From: Actinomycetota bacterium
Lineage (GTDB): Bacteria > Actinomycetota > Acidimicrobiia > Acidimicrobiales > MedAcidi-G1
Length of the DNA stretch: 43,925 bases
Direction of reading: 5' to 3'
Assembly (NCBI GenBank): GCA_014381745.1
Contig: JACNLA010000029.1
Location: forward strand, 11,783 to 55,707
The position numbers and the translations under genes are program-made. Position 1 is the stretch's first letter. Each line of letters begins with the position of its first letter. Positions 16,194 through 24,611 of this stretch are shown here, in pieces. The notes under the pieces were generated by a model, which was not told the origin of the DNA, searched no databases, and saw only the letters and a list, made by a program, of their open reading frames with translations.

Positions 16194-16961
16194 TCAGTCG
16201 GCGGGCATGATCAGGCCGTAGTGGCCGTCATATCGCCGGTACACGACCTGACCGCGGTCGGAGCCGGGGACGGCGAAGAAGACGAACGGTTCGTCTCCCT
16301 CGTCGAGCAGGGCCTCGGCCTCGGCAAGTGGCAGGTGGTTCAACACGAGCGGCCCTGAGTGGATTGGCGGCCTGGTGTCGCCCGGCAGGTCCTCTCCGGG
16401 GATCTCGGGTGACACACAGATGATGCTGGAGCCGTTGCGGTAGATGACGCGGTCCACCTCGTGGTCCACGTCGAGGAAGAGGAAGAAGCTGTGGTCCAAT
16501 TGGTCCATCTCGTCGGCCGCCTCCTCGAGGGACATCGGATGGAGAGCCAGCGTCTTGTGTCTCACCACCTGCCGTTCGTCCGGGGGGATGGACATGTACC
16601 CGGGTGAGCTGTGGGTCGAGTCGGGTTCGGGGTCTCGTCGCCTGTCCTCGAGGCGCTTGCGTCGCCGTCGCAACCTGCGGCTTAGCCTCTCGTCGAGATG
16701 GTCGACGGCCTCTGTGACGGTCTTGCCGGCCGCGTGGGCACGGATCGCCACGCCGTTCAGGTCGATGCTGACCTCGGCAATTGCCGGAAGGTCAAGGGCG
16801 GTGTTGTCCCGCAACCTCAACTTCACCACAGCCGAGAGCACTGGCTCGTGGCCCAACTCACACTGTGCCCGGATCTTGCGGATCGCGTAGTCCCGTTCGT
16901 CGGATCCCACCTCTCCCTTCGCTAGCAGTTCGACATCACAGATGGCATTTGGATTTACCAA
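16194..16961 (-). CDS. Ribosome hibernation factor, long form with two C-terminal domains (RafH-like)
   Basis: 255 residues. Residues about 8-98 are an S30AE/HPF domain, followed by a very basic stretch (95-110) and a linker. Residues about 128-190 (QVVRHKTLALHPMSLEEAADEM, then FFLFLDVDHEVDRVIYRNG) are one S30AE C-terminal domain; residues about 200-255 (PLVLNHLPLAEAEALL, then PFVFFAVPGSDRGQVVYRRYDGHYGL) are a second, diverged copy. Ordinary long HPF has one such domain; mycobacterial RafH has two. It would bind and silence ribosomes under stress. Start TTG 16961 has GGGGAG 3 nt upstream; a promoter lies about 100 nt upstream. Confidence 0.85.
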   Translation of the reverse strand: MVNPNAICDVELLAKGEVGSDERDYAIRKIRAQCELGHEPVLSAVVKLRLRDNTALDLPAIAEVSIDLNGVAIRAHAAGKTVTEAVDHLDERLSRRLRRRRKRLEDRRRDPEPDSTHSSPGYMSIPPDERQVVRHKTLALHPMSLEEAADEMDQLDHSFFLFLDVDHEVDRVIYRNGSSIICVSPEIPGEDLPGDTRPPIHSGPLVLNHLPLAEAEALLDEGDEPFVFFAVPGSDRGQVVYRRYDGHYGLIMPAD

Positions 16962-17062
16962 GGTCTCCCCTTCGGGTCGGGTGGTGTATCTGGGCTGTGC
17001 AGTGCGCTCGGTTGTCAGGCCTCCTGTTGGCTCTCGTGGCGGGTACTTGTTCCCACATGTTC

Positions 17063-17091
17063 ATAATGACGCGAAAAGCCGGCTGTGTCAG
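17063..17091 (-). promoter_or_regulatory. Sigma-70-type promoter for the hibernation factor
   Basis: On the minus strand, CTGACA (17091-17086) is followed after exactly 17 nt by CATTAT (17068-17063). This is the best -35/-10 pair seen in the window and would give a leader of about 95 nt before TTG 16961. Confidence 0.5.
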
Positions 17092-17107
17092 GTCACATAT
17101 GTCACAT
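17092..17107. repeat. Direct repeat GTCACAT beside the hpf promoter
   Basis: GTCACAT occurs at 17092-17098 and 17101-17107, spaced 9 nt start to start, immediately upstream of the minus-strand -35 box. The centre ACATATGT is also palindromic. Possible activator or repressor site; function unknown. Confidence 0.35.
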
Positions 17108-17185
17108 CTTCCCAACTTCCATCTGGGCTGGTAACAACGGTGGTCTGAGTTGCAATCATCCGATGTCACGCCAGACTCCGTCCCC

Positions 17186-18049
17186 ATGAGCTACAGGCTT
17201 TCCAGTCTCGAGAGCGGCAGGGCGGTCCTCGTGGATGACGGCCATCTGACGGGTGGCAGCGCCAGGTGGTGGGATCTGGGTGGAATGACCGGAGAACTCC
17301 TGGCCGACCCGATGGTGGCGGTTGCAGAGCCTGAGCGACTGCACGACCTCTGCGGGGCCGGCGGAGTCCCCTACGGCGACCCTGACGGCACCGTCTCACT
17401 CTCTGAGCTGGGGCCTCCCGTCCCGCAACCCCGCCAGATCTTCGCGGTTGGCCTGAACTACAGGGACCATGTCGATGAGATGGACCGAGAATCGGTCGGT
17501 GAGCCGGTTGTCTTCACCAAGTTCCCCTCCTGTCTCGTCGGTCCAACTGCCGACGTGGAGGTAGTGGGAGAGCGGACGGACTACGAGGTCGAGCTGGTGG
17601 TCGTGGTTGGAATGCGGTGCACCAACCTGCTACCCGGCGAGGTGTGGGAGGCGATGGCGGGAGTCATGGTGGGCCAGGACATTTCCGATCGGCGACTTCA
17701 GACAGCCGCCCAGCCTCCGCAGTTCAGCCTCGGCAAGAGCCACGCCACCTTCGGCCCTACGGGCCCAGCGGTGGTTTCAGTTGACCTGCTCGATGATCCC
17801 GACGATCTGTTGCTCACCTGCACCGTGGATGGTGAGGTTCGCCAGGACAGCCGAACATCCCGGATGATTGCAGGCGTACCTGAGTTGGTCTCCTACCTGT
17901 CGGGGATATGCACCCTTTTCCCCGGGGATCTGGTGTTCACCGGTACACCCGCTGGTGTCGGCGATGCACAGGGCAGGTGCCTCAGGGCCGGCCAGGTCGT
18001 CGAGTCTCAGATCGGCGGAGTCGGCCGTCTCGTTAACCACTGCGTCTGA
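17186..18049 (+). CDS. Fumarylacetoacetate hydrolase family protein
   Basis: 287 residues of the FAH superfamily, metal-dependent hydrolases or decarboxylases of 2-oxo acids in aromatic degradation. The IFAVGLNYRDHVDEM start of the catalytic domain, the DYEVELVVVVG metal-ligand segment, the GQDISDRRLQ block and the PGDLVFTGTPAGVG block are diagnostic. ATG 17186 is chosen; TTG 17150 is possible but adds unconserved residues and neither has a clear ribosome site. No catabolic neighbours, so the substrate is open (oxaloacetate or acylpyruvate hydrolysis is common in this family). Confidence 0.87.
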   Translation: MSYRLSSLESGRAVLVDDGHLTGGSARWWDLGGMTGELLADPMVAVAEPERLHDLCGAGGVPYGDPDGTVSLSELGPPVPQPRQIFAVGLNYRDHVDEMDRESVGEPVVFTKFPSCLVGPTADVEVVGERTDYEVELVVVVGMRCTNLLPGEVWEAMAGVMVGQDISDRRLQTAAQPPQFSLGKSHATFGPTGPAVVSVDLLDDPDDLLLTCTVDGEVRQDSRTSRMIAGVPELVSYLSGICTLFPGDLVFTGTPAGVGDAQGRCLRAGQVVESQIGGVGRLVNHCV

Positions 18050-18077
18050 GGCCTGCGGCGACTGTCGTACCGCCGGG

Positions 18078-19730
18078 TCAGCGCAGCAGAACCGGAGTGG
18101 TCACCTCGGCGAAGAAGTCGCCGCCCTTGTCGTCGACCACGATGAACGCCGGGAAGTTCTCGACCTGGATGCGCCAGACGGCCTCCATCCCGAGCTCCGG
18201 GTAGTCGAGAACCTCGACGTGGCGGATCGAGTCCTTGGCCAGACGTGCCGCCGGTCCGCCGATGGACCCCAGGTAGAAGCCGCCATGGCGGGCACAGGCC
18301 TCGGTGACCTGTTGTGAACGGTTCCCCTTGGCGAGCATGATGAGGCTTCCACCTGCCGCCTGGAAGGTGTTGACGTAGGCGTCCATACGCCCGGCTGTTG
18401 TGGGTCCGAACGACCCTGATGCGTACCCCTCAGGGGTCTTGGCTGGTCCGGCGTAGTAGACGGGATGGTTGCGCATGTATTCGGGCATCGGTTCACCCGA
18501 ATCCAGCAACTCCTGGATACGGGCGTGTGCAATGTCACGTGCCACGACGAGGGTTCCGGTGAGGGAGAGCCGCGTCTTGACGGGGTGTCTTCCCAACTCT
18601 TCCAGGAGGGACCGCATGGGCTGGTCCAGGTTCACGGCGACCACGTCGCCGGGAAGTTCGTCGTCGGCAACGTCTGGCAGGAAGCGGGCCGGGTCCTCCT
18701 CGAGTTGTTCGAGGAACACGCCGTCTGGTGTGATGCGTCCAAGAGCCTGTCGATCGGCGGAACAGGAGACAGCGATTCCCACCGGGTTGGAGGCTCCGTG
18801 GCGTGGCAGCCTGACCACCCTCACGTCGTGGCAGAAGTACTTTCCTCCGAACTGGGCTCCGATGCCGAATCCGCGGGTGAGTTCCAGGATCTGGTCCTCC
18901 CATCCGATGTCACGGAAGGCGTGGCCGGTTTCGCTGCCAGAGGTCGGCAGGTGGTCCAGGTAGTGGGCCGAGGCGTACTTGGCGACCTTCAGGTTCTGTT
19001 CGGCCGAGGTTCCGCCGATCACCACGGCCAGGTGGTACGGGGGGCAGGCTGAGGTGCCGAGAGCGCGCAGCTTCTCATCAAGGAATGCGGTGAGGCTGGT
19101 TGGATTCAAGAGGGCCTTGGTCTCCTGGAACAGGAAGCTCTTGTTTGCCGAGCCGCCTCCCTTGGCCATGAACAAGAACCGGTACTCGTTGCCGGGTACG
19201 GCCTCGATGTCAATCTGGGCGGGCAGGTTCGTCCCTGTGTTCGCCTCGCTGAACATGTCGATTGGTGCCAGCTGTGAGTACCTCAGGTTGGAGGTCTGGA
19301 AGGTGTCGTAGACCCCACGTGAGATGGCTTCACGGTCGGTGTCGTCGGTGAGGACAAGCTGCCCCTTCTTGGCCGAGATCACGGCGGTTCCGGTGTCCTG
19401 ACAGGAGGGGAGCACGCCACCAGCAGCGATGTTGGCGTTCCGGAGTAGTTCCAGGGCCACGAAGCGGTCGTTGTCGGATGCCCCCGGGTCGTCGAGGATC
19501 GCCGCCACCTGTGCCAGGTGGGTCGGGCGCAGCAGGTGGGAGATGTCGCGCATGGCCGTAGCGGTCAACAGCCTTATCGCCTCGGGATCGACCTCTAGGA
19601 AGGTGCGGCCACCAGGCCCGTCGACGGTGGACACGCCATCTGTGGTGAGCTTCCGGTATGCGGTGGTGGCGTACGGGTCCTCAAGCAGGGGAAACAGGTC
19701 CGTGTAGTTGAACTCAGGTGCGTCTGCCAT
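18078..19730 (-). CDS. fum: Class I (Fe-S) fumarate hydratase
   Basis: A 550-residue two-domain FumA/FumB-like hydratase, oxygen-sensitive [4Fe-4S] enzyme interconverting fumarate and malate in the TCA cycle. The alpha part has [11 protein letters not shown] with a cluster Cys; further Cys occur in AVSCSADRQ and downstream. The beta part has [12 protein letters not shown] and the [11 protein letters not shown] block. ATG 19730 follows a -10-like box by 7 nt; an AGGAG directly before the ATG is too close to be a normal ribosome site. Monocistronic. Confidence 0.92.
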   Translation of the reverse strand: MADAPEFNYTDLFPLLEDPYATTAYRKLTTDGVSTVDGPGGRTFLEVDPEAIRLLTATAMRDISHLLRPTHLAQVAAILDDPGASDNDRFVALELLRNANIAAGGVLPSCQDTGTAVISAKKGQLVLTDDTDREAISRGVYDTFQTSNLRYSQLAPIDMFSEANTGTNLPAQIDIEAVPGNEYRFLFMAKGGGSANKSFLFQETKALLNPTSLTAFLDEKLRALGTSACPPYHLAVVIGGTSAEQNLKVAKYASAHYLDHLPTSGSETGHAFRDIGWEDQILELTRGFGIGAQFGGKYFCHDVRVVRLPRHGASNPVGIAVSCSADRQALGRITPDGVFLEQLEEDPARFLPDVADDELPGDVVAVNLDQPMRSLLEELGRHPVKTRLSLTGTLVVARDIAHARIQELLDSGEPMPEYMRNHPVYYAGPAKTPEGYASGSFGPTTAGRMDAYVNTFQAAGGSLIMLAKGNRSQQVTEACARHGGFYLGSIGGPAARLAKDSIRHVEVLDYPELGMEAVWRIQVENFPAFIVVDDKGGDFFAEVTTPVLLR

Positions 19731-19737
19731 GCTCCTA

Positions 19738-19743
19738 AACCTA
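19738..19743 (-). promoter_or_regulatory. Putative -10 box of leaderless promoter (fumarase)
   Basis: TAGGTT ends 7 nt before ATG 19730. Confidence 0.5.
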
Positions 19744-19764
19744 CCGGCGGGCAAAGGTCAGTCG

Positions 19765-19779
19765 CCGGGGCGGCCCCGG
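19765..19779 (-). terminator. Strong GC hairpin directly after the LLM oxidoreductase stop codon
   Basis: CCGGGG (19765-19770) pairs with CCCCGG (19774-19779), loop of 3. It starts at the base next to the TGA stop (19780-19782) and precedes the fumarase promoter. No U-tract. Confidence 0.55.
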
Positions 19780-20823
19780 TCAGGCGGCCAACTCAGCGAC
19801 TATGGGTGCCCAGAGTTCGTCGCTGTCGCCGCTGCCCGGTGTGTAGAGGGTGAGGCGGTCCACGCAGTCTCCGTACCTGGCCAGATATCCCGGGGCGATT
19901 GTCTCCGGTTCGCCGACGACGGCGAAGGCAGAGAGAATGTCGTCGTCGATGAGGTCTGCCATCTCCCTCCACTCGCCACGCTTGGACATCCTGTTCAGGT
20001 CGGCCTGGAGATCACCCCAACCGTGAAGTTCCAGCACCGGCAGGTAGGCGGGGGTGGATCCGTAGAAGGCGATCTGCTGCCTGGTTGCCGCTGCCGCCCT
20101 GGCCATCGATTCCTCGCTGTCACCGGTCACGACAAAGCCGGGGCCAACGATCTCGAAGTCGTCCATGCTGCGCCCCGAGGCATCAAGGCCGCGTTGTACT
20201 GCCGGGAGCGTGACCTCACGTAGGAACCTTTCGGTGCTGAACCCGTGGCAGATGATCCCGTCGCAGACCTCGCCGGCCACCTCGGACATCTTCGGTCCGA
20301 CGGCGGCCAGAAAGACCTTCGGGGTTCCGTAGGGGTTTGGGCCCGGGTTGAAGAACGGTGTCATCAGGGTGTGCCGGTAGAACTCGCCGCGGAACGCCAT
20401 GGGGGCGTCCTGGTTCCAGCAGTCCCAGATGGCCCTGACTGCCTGGATCATCTCGCGCATCCGGGCTGCGGGCCTTGACCACTCCATCGAGAACCGCTTG
20501 GTGATGTGTGGTCGTATCTGGGTTCCGAGACCGAGGATGAACCGGCCCTGGCTGTGGAACTGGAGGTCGTTGCCGAGGTTCGCCAGAAGCATCGGGTTGC
20601 GGGCGAACCCGACGGCGATCGAGGTTCCCAGCTCAATTCTCTCGGTGTGTTCGGCGGCGATCATGTGGGGAAGGAAGGGGTCGCGGCTTGTTTCGGCGGT
20701 CCATGCGCCCGAGTAGCCGGCCTCCTCGAGGCGTCGTGCCGTGTCGGCGATAACCCCGATCCCGTCTCCCCCGGAATCGCCGGAACCCGGGCTGCCGATT
20801 ACGAGGCCACCATCTATCTTCAT
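19780..20823 (-). CDS. F420-dependent LLM class oxidoreductase
   Basis: A 347-residue TIM-barrel oxidoreductase resembling the MSMEG_2256-type F420 family: YSGAWTAETSRDPFLPH near the N-terminus, ELGTSIAVGFARNPM, FILGLGTQIRPHI and FLAAVGPKM. These enzymes transfer hydride with reduced coenzyme F420; the substrate is unknown. The start is ATG 20823, which gives the family's MKIDGG-type N-terminus and has a -10-like box 7 nt upstream; the frame extends 285 nt further but only over the divergent gene. Ends in a strong hairpin. Confidence 0.87.
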   Translation of the reverse strand: MKIDGGLVIGSPGSGDSGGDGIGVIADTARRLEEAGYSGAWTAETSRDPFLPHMIAAEHTERIELGTSIAVGFARNPMLLANLGNDLQFHSQGRFILGLGTQIRPHITKRFSMEWSRPAARMREMIQAVRAIWDCWNQDAPMAFRGEFYRHTLMTPFFNPGPNPYGTPKVFLAAVGPKMSEVAGEVCDGIICHGFSTERFLREVTLPAVQRGLDASGRSMDDFEIVGPGFVVTGDSEESMARAAAATRQQIAFYGSTPAYLPVLELHGWGDLQADLNRMSKRGEWREMADLIDDDILSAFAVVGEPETIAPGYLARYGDCVDRLTLYTPGSGDSDELWAPIVAELAA

Positions 20824-20830
20824 GCTGCGG

Positions 20831-20836
20831 ACCGTA
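20831..20836 (-). promoter_or_regulatory. Putative -10 box of leaderless promoter (F420 LLM gene)
   Basis: TACGGT ends 7 nt before ATG 20823. Confidence 0.5.
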
Positions 20837-20856
20837 GTGCCAGACCGTGGTACCGC

Positions 20857-20862
20857 TAGCGT
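20857..20862 (+). promoter_or_regulatory. Putative -10 box of leaderless promoter (histidine phosphatase)
   Basis: TAGCGT ends 9 nt before ATG 20872. It is 21 bp from the divergent box of the LLM gene. Confidence 0.45.
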
Positions 20863-20871
20863 CCGGCTTCC

Positions 20872-21507
20872 ATGGAACTCCTGATCATCCGTCACGCCCT
20901 CCCTGTCCGCGTGGACAACAGGCATACGGGCGAGGAGGCCGATCCGACTCTCTCTGATCTGGGGCGTCGTCAGGCCGATGCCCTGGCGCACTGGCTGGCA
21001 GTTCACCCGGCCGGAACAACCGACGGGGTGCACAACGAGAAGATCGATGCCGTCTACAGCGGACCCAAGCGGCGTGCCCGCGAGACCGCTGCACCGCTTG
21101 CAGGCCATCTGGGCCTGGAGGTGAGCGTGGAACCGGACCTCGACGAGTTCGACTTCGGTGAGCCCGAGTACATCCCGATCGAGGAGCTGAAGGCCTCTGG
21201 CGACCCCAGGTGGCTGGAGTTCATGTCCGAGGACAGCATTCCCGAACCTGAGGCCTTCCAGGCAAGGGTTGTGGCCGCCATGGAGCGGATCATCTCCGAC
21301 AACCCGGGCCGTCGGGTGGCCGTGTCATGTCACGGCGGCGTGATCGGCGCCTACCTGTCGCACCTTCTCGGCATCGACAGGATCTTCTTCTTCGAGGCTT
21401 CCTACACATCGGTGAGCCGTGTCATGGCCGCCTCGACGGGCGAGCGGAGCGTGGGTTCGATGAACGAGCTGGCTCACCTCCGCCTGGCGGGCGTGGCTCT
21501 CTACTGA
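20872..21507 (+). CDS. Histidine phosphatase family protein
   Basis: 211 residues of the phosphoglycerate-mutase-like superfamily. The catalytic His is in LLIIRHALPV, followed by SGPKRRARET, the acid-bearing DEFDFGE and the second His in SCHGGVIG. Substrate could be a sugar phosphate or other phosphomonoester. ATG 20872 with a -10-like box 9 nt upstream. Monocistronic, closed by a hairpin with a T-rich tail. Confidence 0.88.
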   Translation: MELLIIRHALPVRVDNRHTGEEADPTLSDLGRRQADALAHWLAVHPAGTTDGVHNEKIDAVYSGPKRRARETAAPLAGHLGLEVSVEPDLDEFDFGEPEYIPIEELKASGDPRWLEFMSEDSIPEPEAFQARVVAAMERIISDNPGRRVAVSCHGGVIGAYLSHLLGIDRIFFFEASYTSVSRVMAASTGERSVGSMNELAHLRLAGVALY

Positions 21508-21532
21508 GCCGGTTCACCGGCGCCTTTGTTCT
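21508..21532 (+). terminator. Intrinsic terminator after the histidine phosphatase gene
   Basis: GCCGG (21508-21512), loop TTCA, CCGGC (21517-21521), followed by a T-rich stretch (GCCTTTGTTCT). It starts at the base after the TGA. Confidence 0.6.
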
Positions 21533-21562
21533 CGCTGATTCCCGACAACGCCCCGGGTGGCC

Positions 21563-21568
21563 TAGGCT
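21563..21568 (+). promoter_or_regulatory. Putative -10 box of leaderless promoter (Fur family gene)
   Basis: TAGGCT ends 8 nt before ATG 21577. Confidence 0.5.
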
Positions 21569-21576
21569 CGACCGCT

Positions 21577-22080
21577 ATGTCTGAGGGAACGGTGGACACG
21601 ATGGTCGGGGAGGCCGCCCATGCCGACCCTGTTGACCTTGAGGACCTGCATGTGACCGTTGGTCGGAGGCTGCGGGCTGCCTCGATGCGCTACAGCCGCT
21701 CCCGCTACTCGGTGGTCGAGGTTCTGGCTGCAGGTGGCAGGCCGCTTACCCTTCCCGAGATCCTCGCTGCGGGGCACGAACAGGGTCTCGCACAGAGCTC
21801 CGCCTACCGCAACCTTGGCGAGCTCGTCGAGGTGGGTGTGGTTCGTCGAGTCGAGTCCGGTTACGACCACTCGCGTTTCGAACTGCACGAGTCCCTGACC
21901 GGCCACCACCACCACCTGGTCTGCATCGACTGTGGCCGGGTCGATGACTTTGAGGTGCCAGACGAGTTCGAGGCCGGCATCGAGGGCCTCGCCGGTGTGG
22001 CCAGAGCCCAGGGTTTTCGTGTCGAGTCGCACCGCTTCGACATGTTGGGCCGCTGCCCGGCATGCCATGGTTCCGCGTAG
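21577..22080 (+). CDS. Fur family metal-responsive transcriptional regulator
   Basis: 167 residues. A winged-helix DNA-binding domain (RYSVVEVLAAGGRPLTLPEI, SSAYRNLGELVEVGVVRRV) is followed by a metal-binding dimerisation domain with a His cluster (GHHHHLVCIDC) and a final CPACH, giving the two CXXC pairs of the structural zinc site. The family senses Fe, Zn or Mn; zinc (Zur) or iron cannot be separated by eye. ATG 21577 is preferred over ATG 21601 because of the -10 spacing. A Nudix gene follows 15 nt later. Confidence 0.88.
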   Translation: MSEGTVDTMVGEAAHADPVDLEDLHVTVGRRLRAASMRYSRSRYSVVEVLAAGGRPLTLPEILAAGHEQGLAQSSAYRNLGELVEVGVVRRVESGYDHSRFELHESLTGHHHHLVCIDCGRVDDFEVPDEFEAGIEGLAGVARAQGFRVESHRFDMLGRCPACHGSA

Positions 22081-22095
22081 CGGAGGACCCGGACT

Positions 22096-22587
22096 GTGCT
22101 GCTCAAGCGCCCCGCTGCCAGGGTTGTGCTGCTCGATCGGGACGACCGGATCTTCCTCGTCAACGCCGAGGACCCACTTGATCCTTTCAAACCAGACTGG
22201 TGGGAGATCCCCGGTGGTGGCATCGGCTGGGGAGAGGACAGCTCCACGGCTGCCGCACGGGAGCTCTACGAGGAGACCGGAATTGAAGACGTCGAAATGG
22301 GTCCTGTCATATGGACCCAGCATGTCCAGTTCACCTTCGGAGGGTTCCATTTCGACAGCCGCGAGAAGATCCACGTTGCACGGTGCGACGGCGGCGAGTA
22401 CAGGCCGACGCATCTCGAGGCCCTGGAGGCGGCGGCCTTCATGGGTGCCCAGTGGTGGGTCGTTGACGAGCTGATTGAGTCGGACGTGATGGTCCTGCCC
22501 GAACTCCTCAGAGAACACCTGCCATCGATCGTCGCAGGCCACCTGCCTGAGATACCCGTGGACATCTCGCCCCGGCCAATCGTCTGA
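22096..22587 (+). CDS. Nudix hydrolase
   Basis: A 163-residue pyrophosphohydrolase acting on nucleoside diphosphate-linked substrates. A perfect Nudix box is visible from about residue 42: G, five residues, E, seven residues, REL, Y, EETGI. GTG 22096 has GGAGG (22082-22086) 9 nt upstream, inside the transcript of the Fur gene. Substrate unknown. Converges with the TetR gene with 3 nt between stops. Confidence 0.88.
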   Translation: MLLKRPAARVVLLDRDDRIFLVNAEDPLDPFKPDWWEIPGGGIGWGEDSSTAAARELYEETGIEDVEMGPVIWTQHVQFTFGGFHFDSREKIHVARCDGGEYRPTHLEALEAAAFMGAQWWVVDELIESDVMVLPELLREHLPSIVAGHLPEIPVDISPRPIV

Positions 22588-22590
22588 GGG

Positions 22591-23184
22591 TCAGGCGAGG
22601 CGTTCCAGGCCACCCCATGCCAGCCGGGCGGTGAGGGTCGCCATCTCGTCGGCGGACCTGCACCGGCCCTCGTGCATCCAGTGACGGATCATTCCCTCTG
22701 AGATGCCGTTCACCCCGGAGGCCATCGCCAGGGCGTCGTCGTGGTCGGCTGCCCTGATGAGGCTCGCCACCATCTCGGCGAACGAGTCCCTTACACGCCG
22801 CAGGTCATGTCGGAACTCAGGGTCGTTGCCGAGGCTGGCCCCGTAGAGGACGGCGTAGGCATCGGGGCTGTCGTCAAAGAAGTGGTAGTAGGCGCGGAAT
22901 CCGGCCTCGACTGCCAGCCGGGGGGTGTCCTGTTCCTGTGCTCGTTCGCTGATTGCACTGAGGAGGCGGTCGCCTGTCTGGGCCAGCACCTCCTTGAACA
23001 GGTCGTGCTTGGAGGCGAAGTGCTGGTAGAGGACCGGCTTGGTGATTCCAGCCTCAGATGCCAGGGCGCTCATCGAGGTTTCGTGGTAGCCGAGGCGTGC
23101 GAAGACCTGCAGGGCCACACACAGAAGCTGTTGTCGACGCTCCGGGGCAGGGAGTCGCACGGGCGAAGCGACGGTAGCGGTCAT
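22591..23184 (-). CDS. TetR/AcrR family transcriptional regulator
   Basis: A 197-residue one-component repressor. Residues about 14-60 form the TetR helix-turn-helix (RRQQLLCVALQVFARLGYHETSMSALASEAGITKPVLYQHFASKHDLF). The C-terminal half is helical and would bind an unknown ligand. Target genes are not evident; the upstream small membrane protein gene is on the same strand. ATG 23184 has a -10-like box 6 nt upstream. Confidence 0.9.
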   Translation of the reverse strand: MTATVASPVRLPAPERRQQLLCVALQVFARLGYHETSMSALASEAGITKPVLYQHFASKHDLFKEVLAQTGDRLLSAISERAQEQDTPRLAVEAGFRAYYHFFDDSPDAYAVLYGASLGNDPEFRHDLRRVRDSFAEMVASLIRAADHDDALAMASGVNGISEGMIRHWMHEGRCRSADEMATLTARLAWGGLERLA

Positions 23185-23190
23185 GTACGG

Positions 23191-23196
23191 ACGGTA
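23191..23196 (-). promoter_or_regulatory. Putative -10 box of leaderless promoter (TetR gene)
   Basis: TACCGT ends 6 nt before ATG 23184. Confidence 0.5.
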
Positions 23197-23236
23197 GCCA
23201 CCGTGCGATGTGCGGACCCAACCGGGGACACGTGCG

Positions 23237-23503
23237 TTACCGGGGTGAGGTCGCGTCCTCGTGCTCGGCGGCCTTCACCGCGTGGTGGAGAACAATCGCC
23301 GGGGCCAACACGATCGACCCTGCTACGAGCAGAACGATCAGGGTGGTTGCCACCCGTTCGGTAAAGGTGGTCGCAAACCCCACGGCGAACACCACGATCG
23401 CTGTCAGGAACGCCAGGTAGCCGATCCGCTGGCCGGTCCGGGCCAGAAATGATGCCCTCGCACGCCTCGCCAGCACATCGTCGTCTCCCGGTGAAGTGTT
23501 CAC
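23237..23503 (-). CDS. Small two-helix membrane protein, unknown function
   Basis: 88 residues with two hydrophobic helices (about 28-48 and 53-72) flanked by a basic N-terminal part (RRARASFLARTGQR) and an acidic tail. No family recognised. GTG 23503 overlaps the glycosyltransferase stop by 4 nt (GTGA), so it belongs to that operon. Confidence 0.65.
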   Translation of the reverse strand: MNTSPGDDDVLARRARASFLARTGQRIGYLAFLTAIVVFAVGFATTFTERVATTLIVLLVAGSIVLAPAIVLHHAVKAAEHEDATSPR

Positions 23504-24570
23504 GGCAGCCAGCCTGCCCCGTCGAGCAGCACTTTCAGACCATCGGCAACCATCTCGAGGGAGAAGTTGTCGATGGCCAGCCTGCGGTTTGTCTCAAGCA
23601 TCTTTCGACTGGCCTCTGCGTTGTTTCCATGCAACCAGGCCAGGATTTCGTCTGGCTTGTCGGCGGTAAACCAGGAGAACCCCATGTCCCGTAACTCACC
23701 GGACACCGGGTAGTCGCCGACAACAACAGGCCGCCTGTGGAGTGCAGCTTCGACCGGAGGGTTGCCGAAGCCCTCCCATGTGGATGGGAAGACCACCAGA
23801 TCTGATGCCGCATAGACGTCTTCCACCGGTTGGACACCGGCGTGGATCACCGGGCACCGGGCGGTGGCCATGAGCCTCGCCAGGTCCGGGCCGAACCCGT
23901 CCTCGGCAGGTCCCGTCAGCCAGTAGGTGCCACCGATTGCCTCGGTCACTCCAATGGCCCTGTCCACGGCCTTGCGGGGAATGGCGCGGACAGGATGTGC
24001 CACGAGAATGGTGTCATCGGCGACGCCCAGCCTGGAGCGGGTGGCCTCCCGGTTGCCTGGCGGAGGGGTACTGGTGAAGCCGTTGTAGATGGTCGTGGCG
24101 GTGATTCCACGCTCGGCCATCTGATTGCGGGTCAGGTCGTTGATGGTGACGTGGCGCCATGTCGGATCGTCAGGGGGCAACTCGGTCACCTCAGCAAATT
24201 GCGGGCGCTGCCACGGCGGATCATGGTGGTGGAGGATCGTGGGCAGGCCACTACGCAGGTCCGCCACCAGTCGTGATGCCGGAAGGTTCAGTGGAAGGGA
24301 GCAGAGGTTCTCCACGATCACCAGATCAGCGTCGTCGAGAGCGTCAGACAGTGCTCCAGCATCGGGTGGGCCTGTGCCGGCGATTCCCATGCCCGGCACG
24401 GTCCGGGTCTGACCCTCACCTTCCCAGCCGGGTTCGAACGAACCGGCGACCCAGGCAACCTCAAAGCCCATCCCGGTGAGCGCATCGCCCCATGTGCGGG
24501 CCACGACCGACACCCCATCGGTCGGGCCGAACCTGAATGAGACGATTGTGGCGAGCGGCATCGCACCCAT
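23500..24570 (-). CDS. Glycosyltransferase family 4-like protein
   Basis: About 356 residues with a GT-B layout. The C-terminal donor-binding half has VVFPSTWEGFGNPPVEAALHRRPVVV, the EX7E signature of GT4 retaining glycosyltransferases, and an earlier basic segment AIPRKAVDRAI. The N-terminal half contains a HHHDPPWQRP segment. The sugar and acceptor are unknown. ATG 24570 or ATG 24561 could be the start; neither has a clear ribosome site. Between the septum-formation-like lipoprotein and the small membrane protein. Confidence 0.82.
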   Translation of the reverse strand: MGAMPLATIVSFRFGPTDGVSVVARTWGDALTGMGFEVAWVAGSFEPGWEGEGQTRTVPGMGIAGTGPPDAGALSDALDDADLVIVENLCSLPLNLPASRLVADLRSGLPTILHHHDPPWQRPQFAEVTELPPDDPTWRHVTINDLTRNQMAERGITATTIYNGFTSTPPPGNREATRSRLGVADDTILVAHPVRAIPRKAVDRAIGVTEAIGGTYWLTGPAEDGFGPDLARLMATARCPVIHAGVQPVEDVYAASDLVVFPSTWEGFGNPPVEAALHRRPVVVGDYPVSGELRDMGFSWFTADKPDEILAWLHGNNAEASRKMLETNRRLAIDNFSLEMVADGLKVLLDGAGWLP

Positions 24571-24611
24571 GCTTACCGACCGCACGGCTGGATCACCTGC
24601 CGGGGCACTGC

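Noticed and set aside
18050-18077. CGGCG/CGCCG stem in the gap between the FAH and fumarase genes
   Set aside because: Five GC pairs with a 9-nt loop and no U-tract; expected by chance in this base composition.
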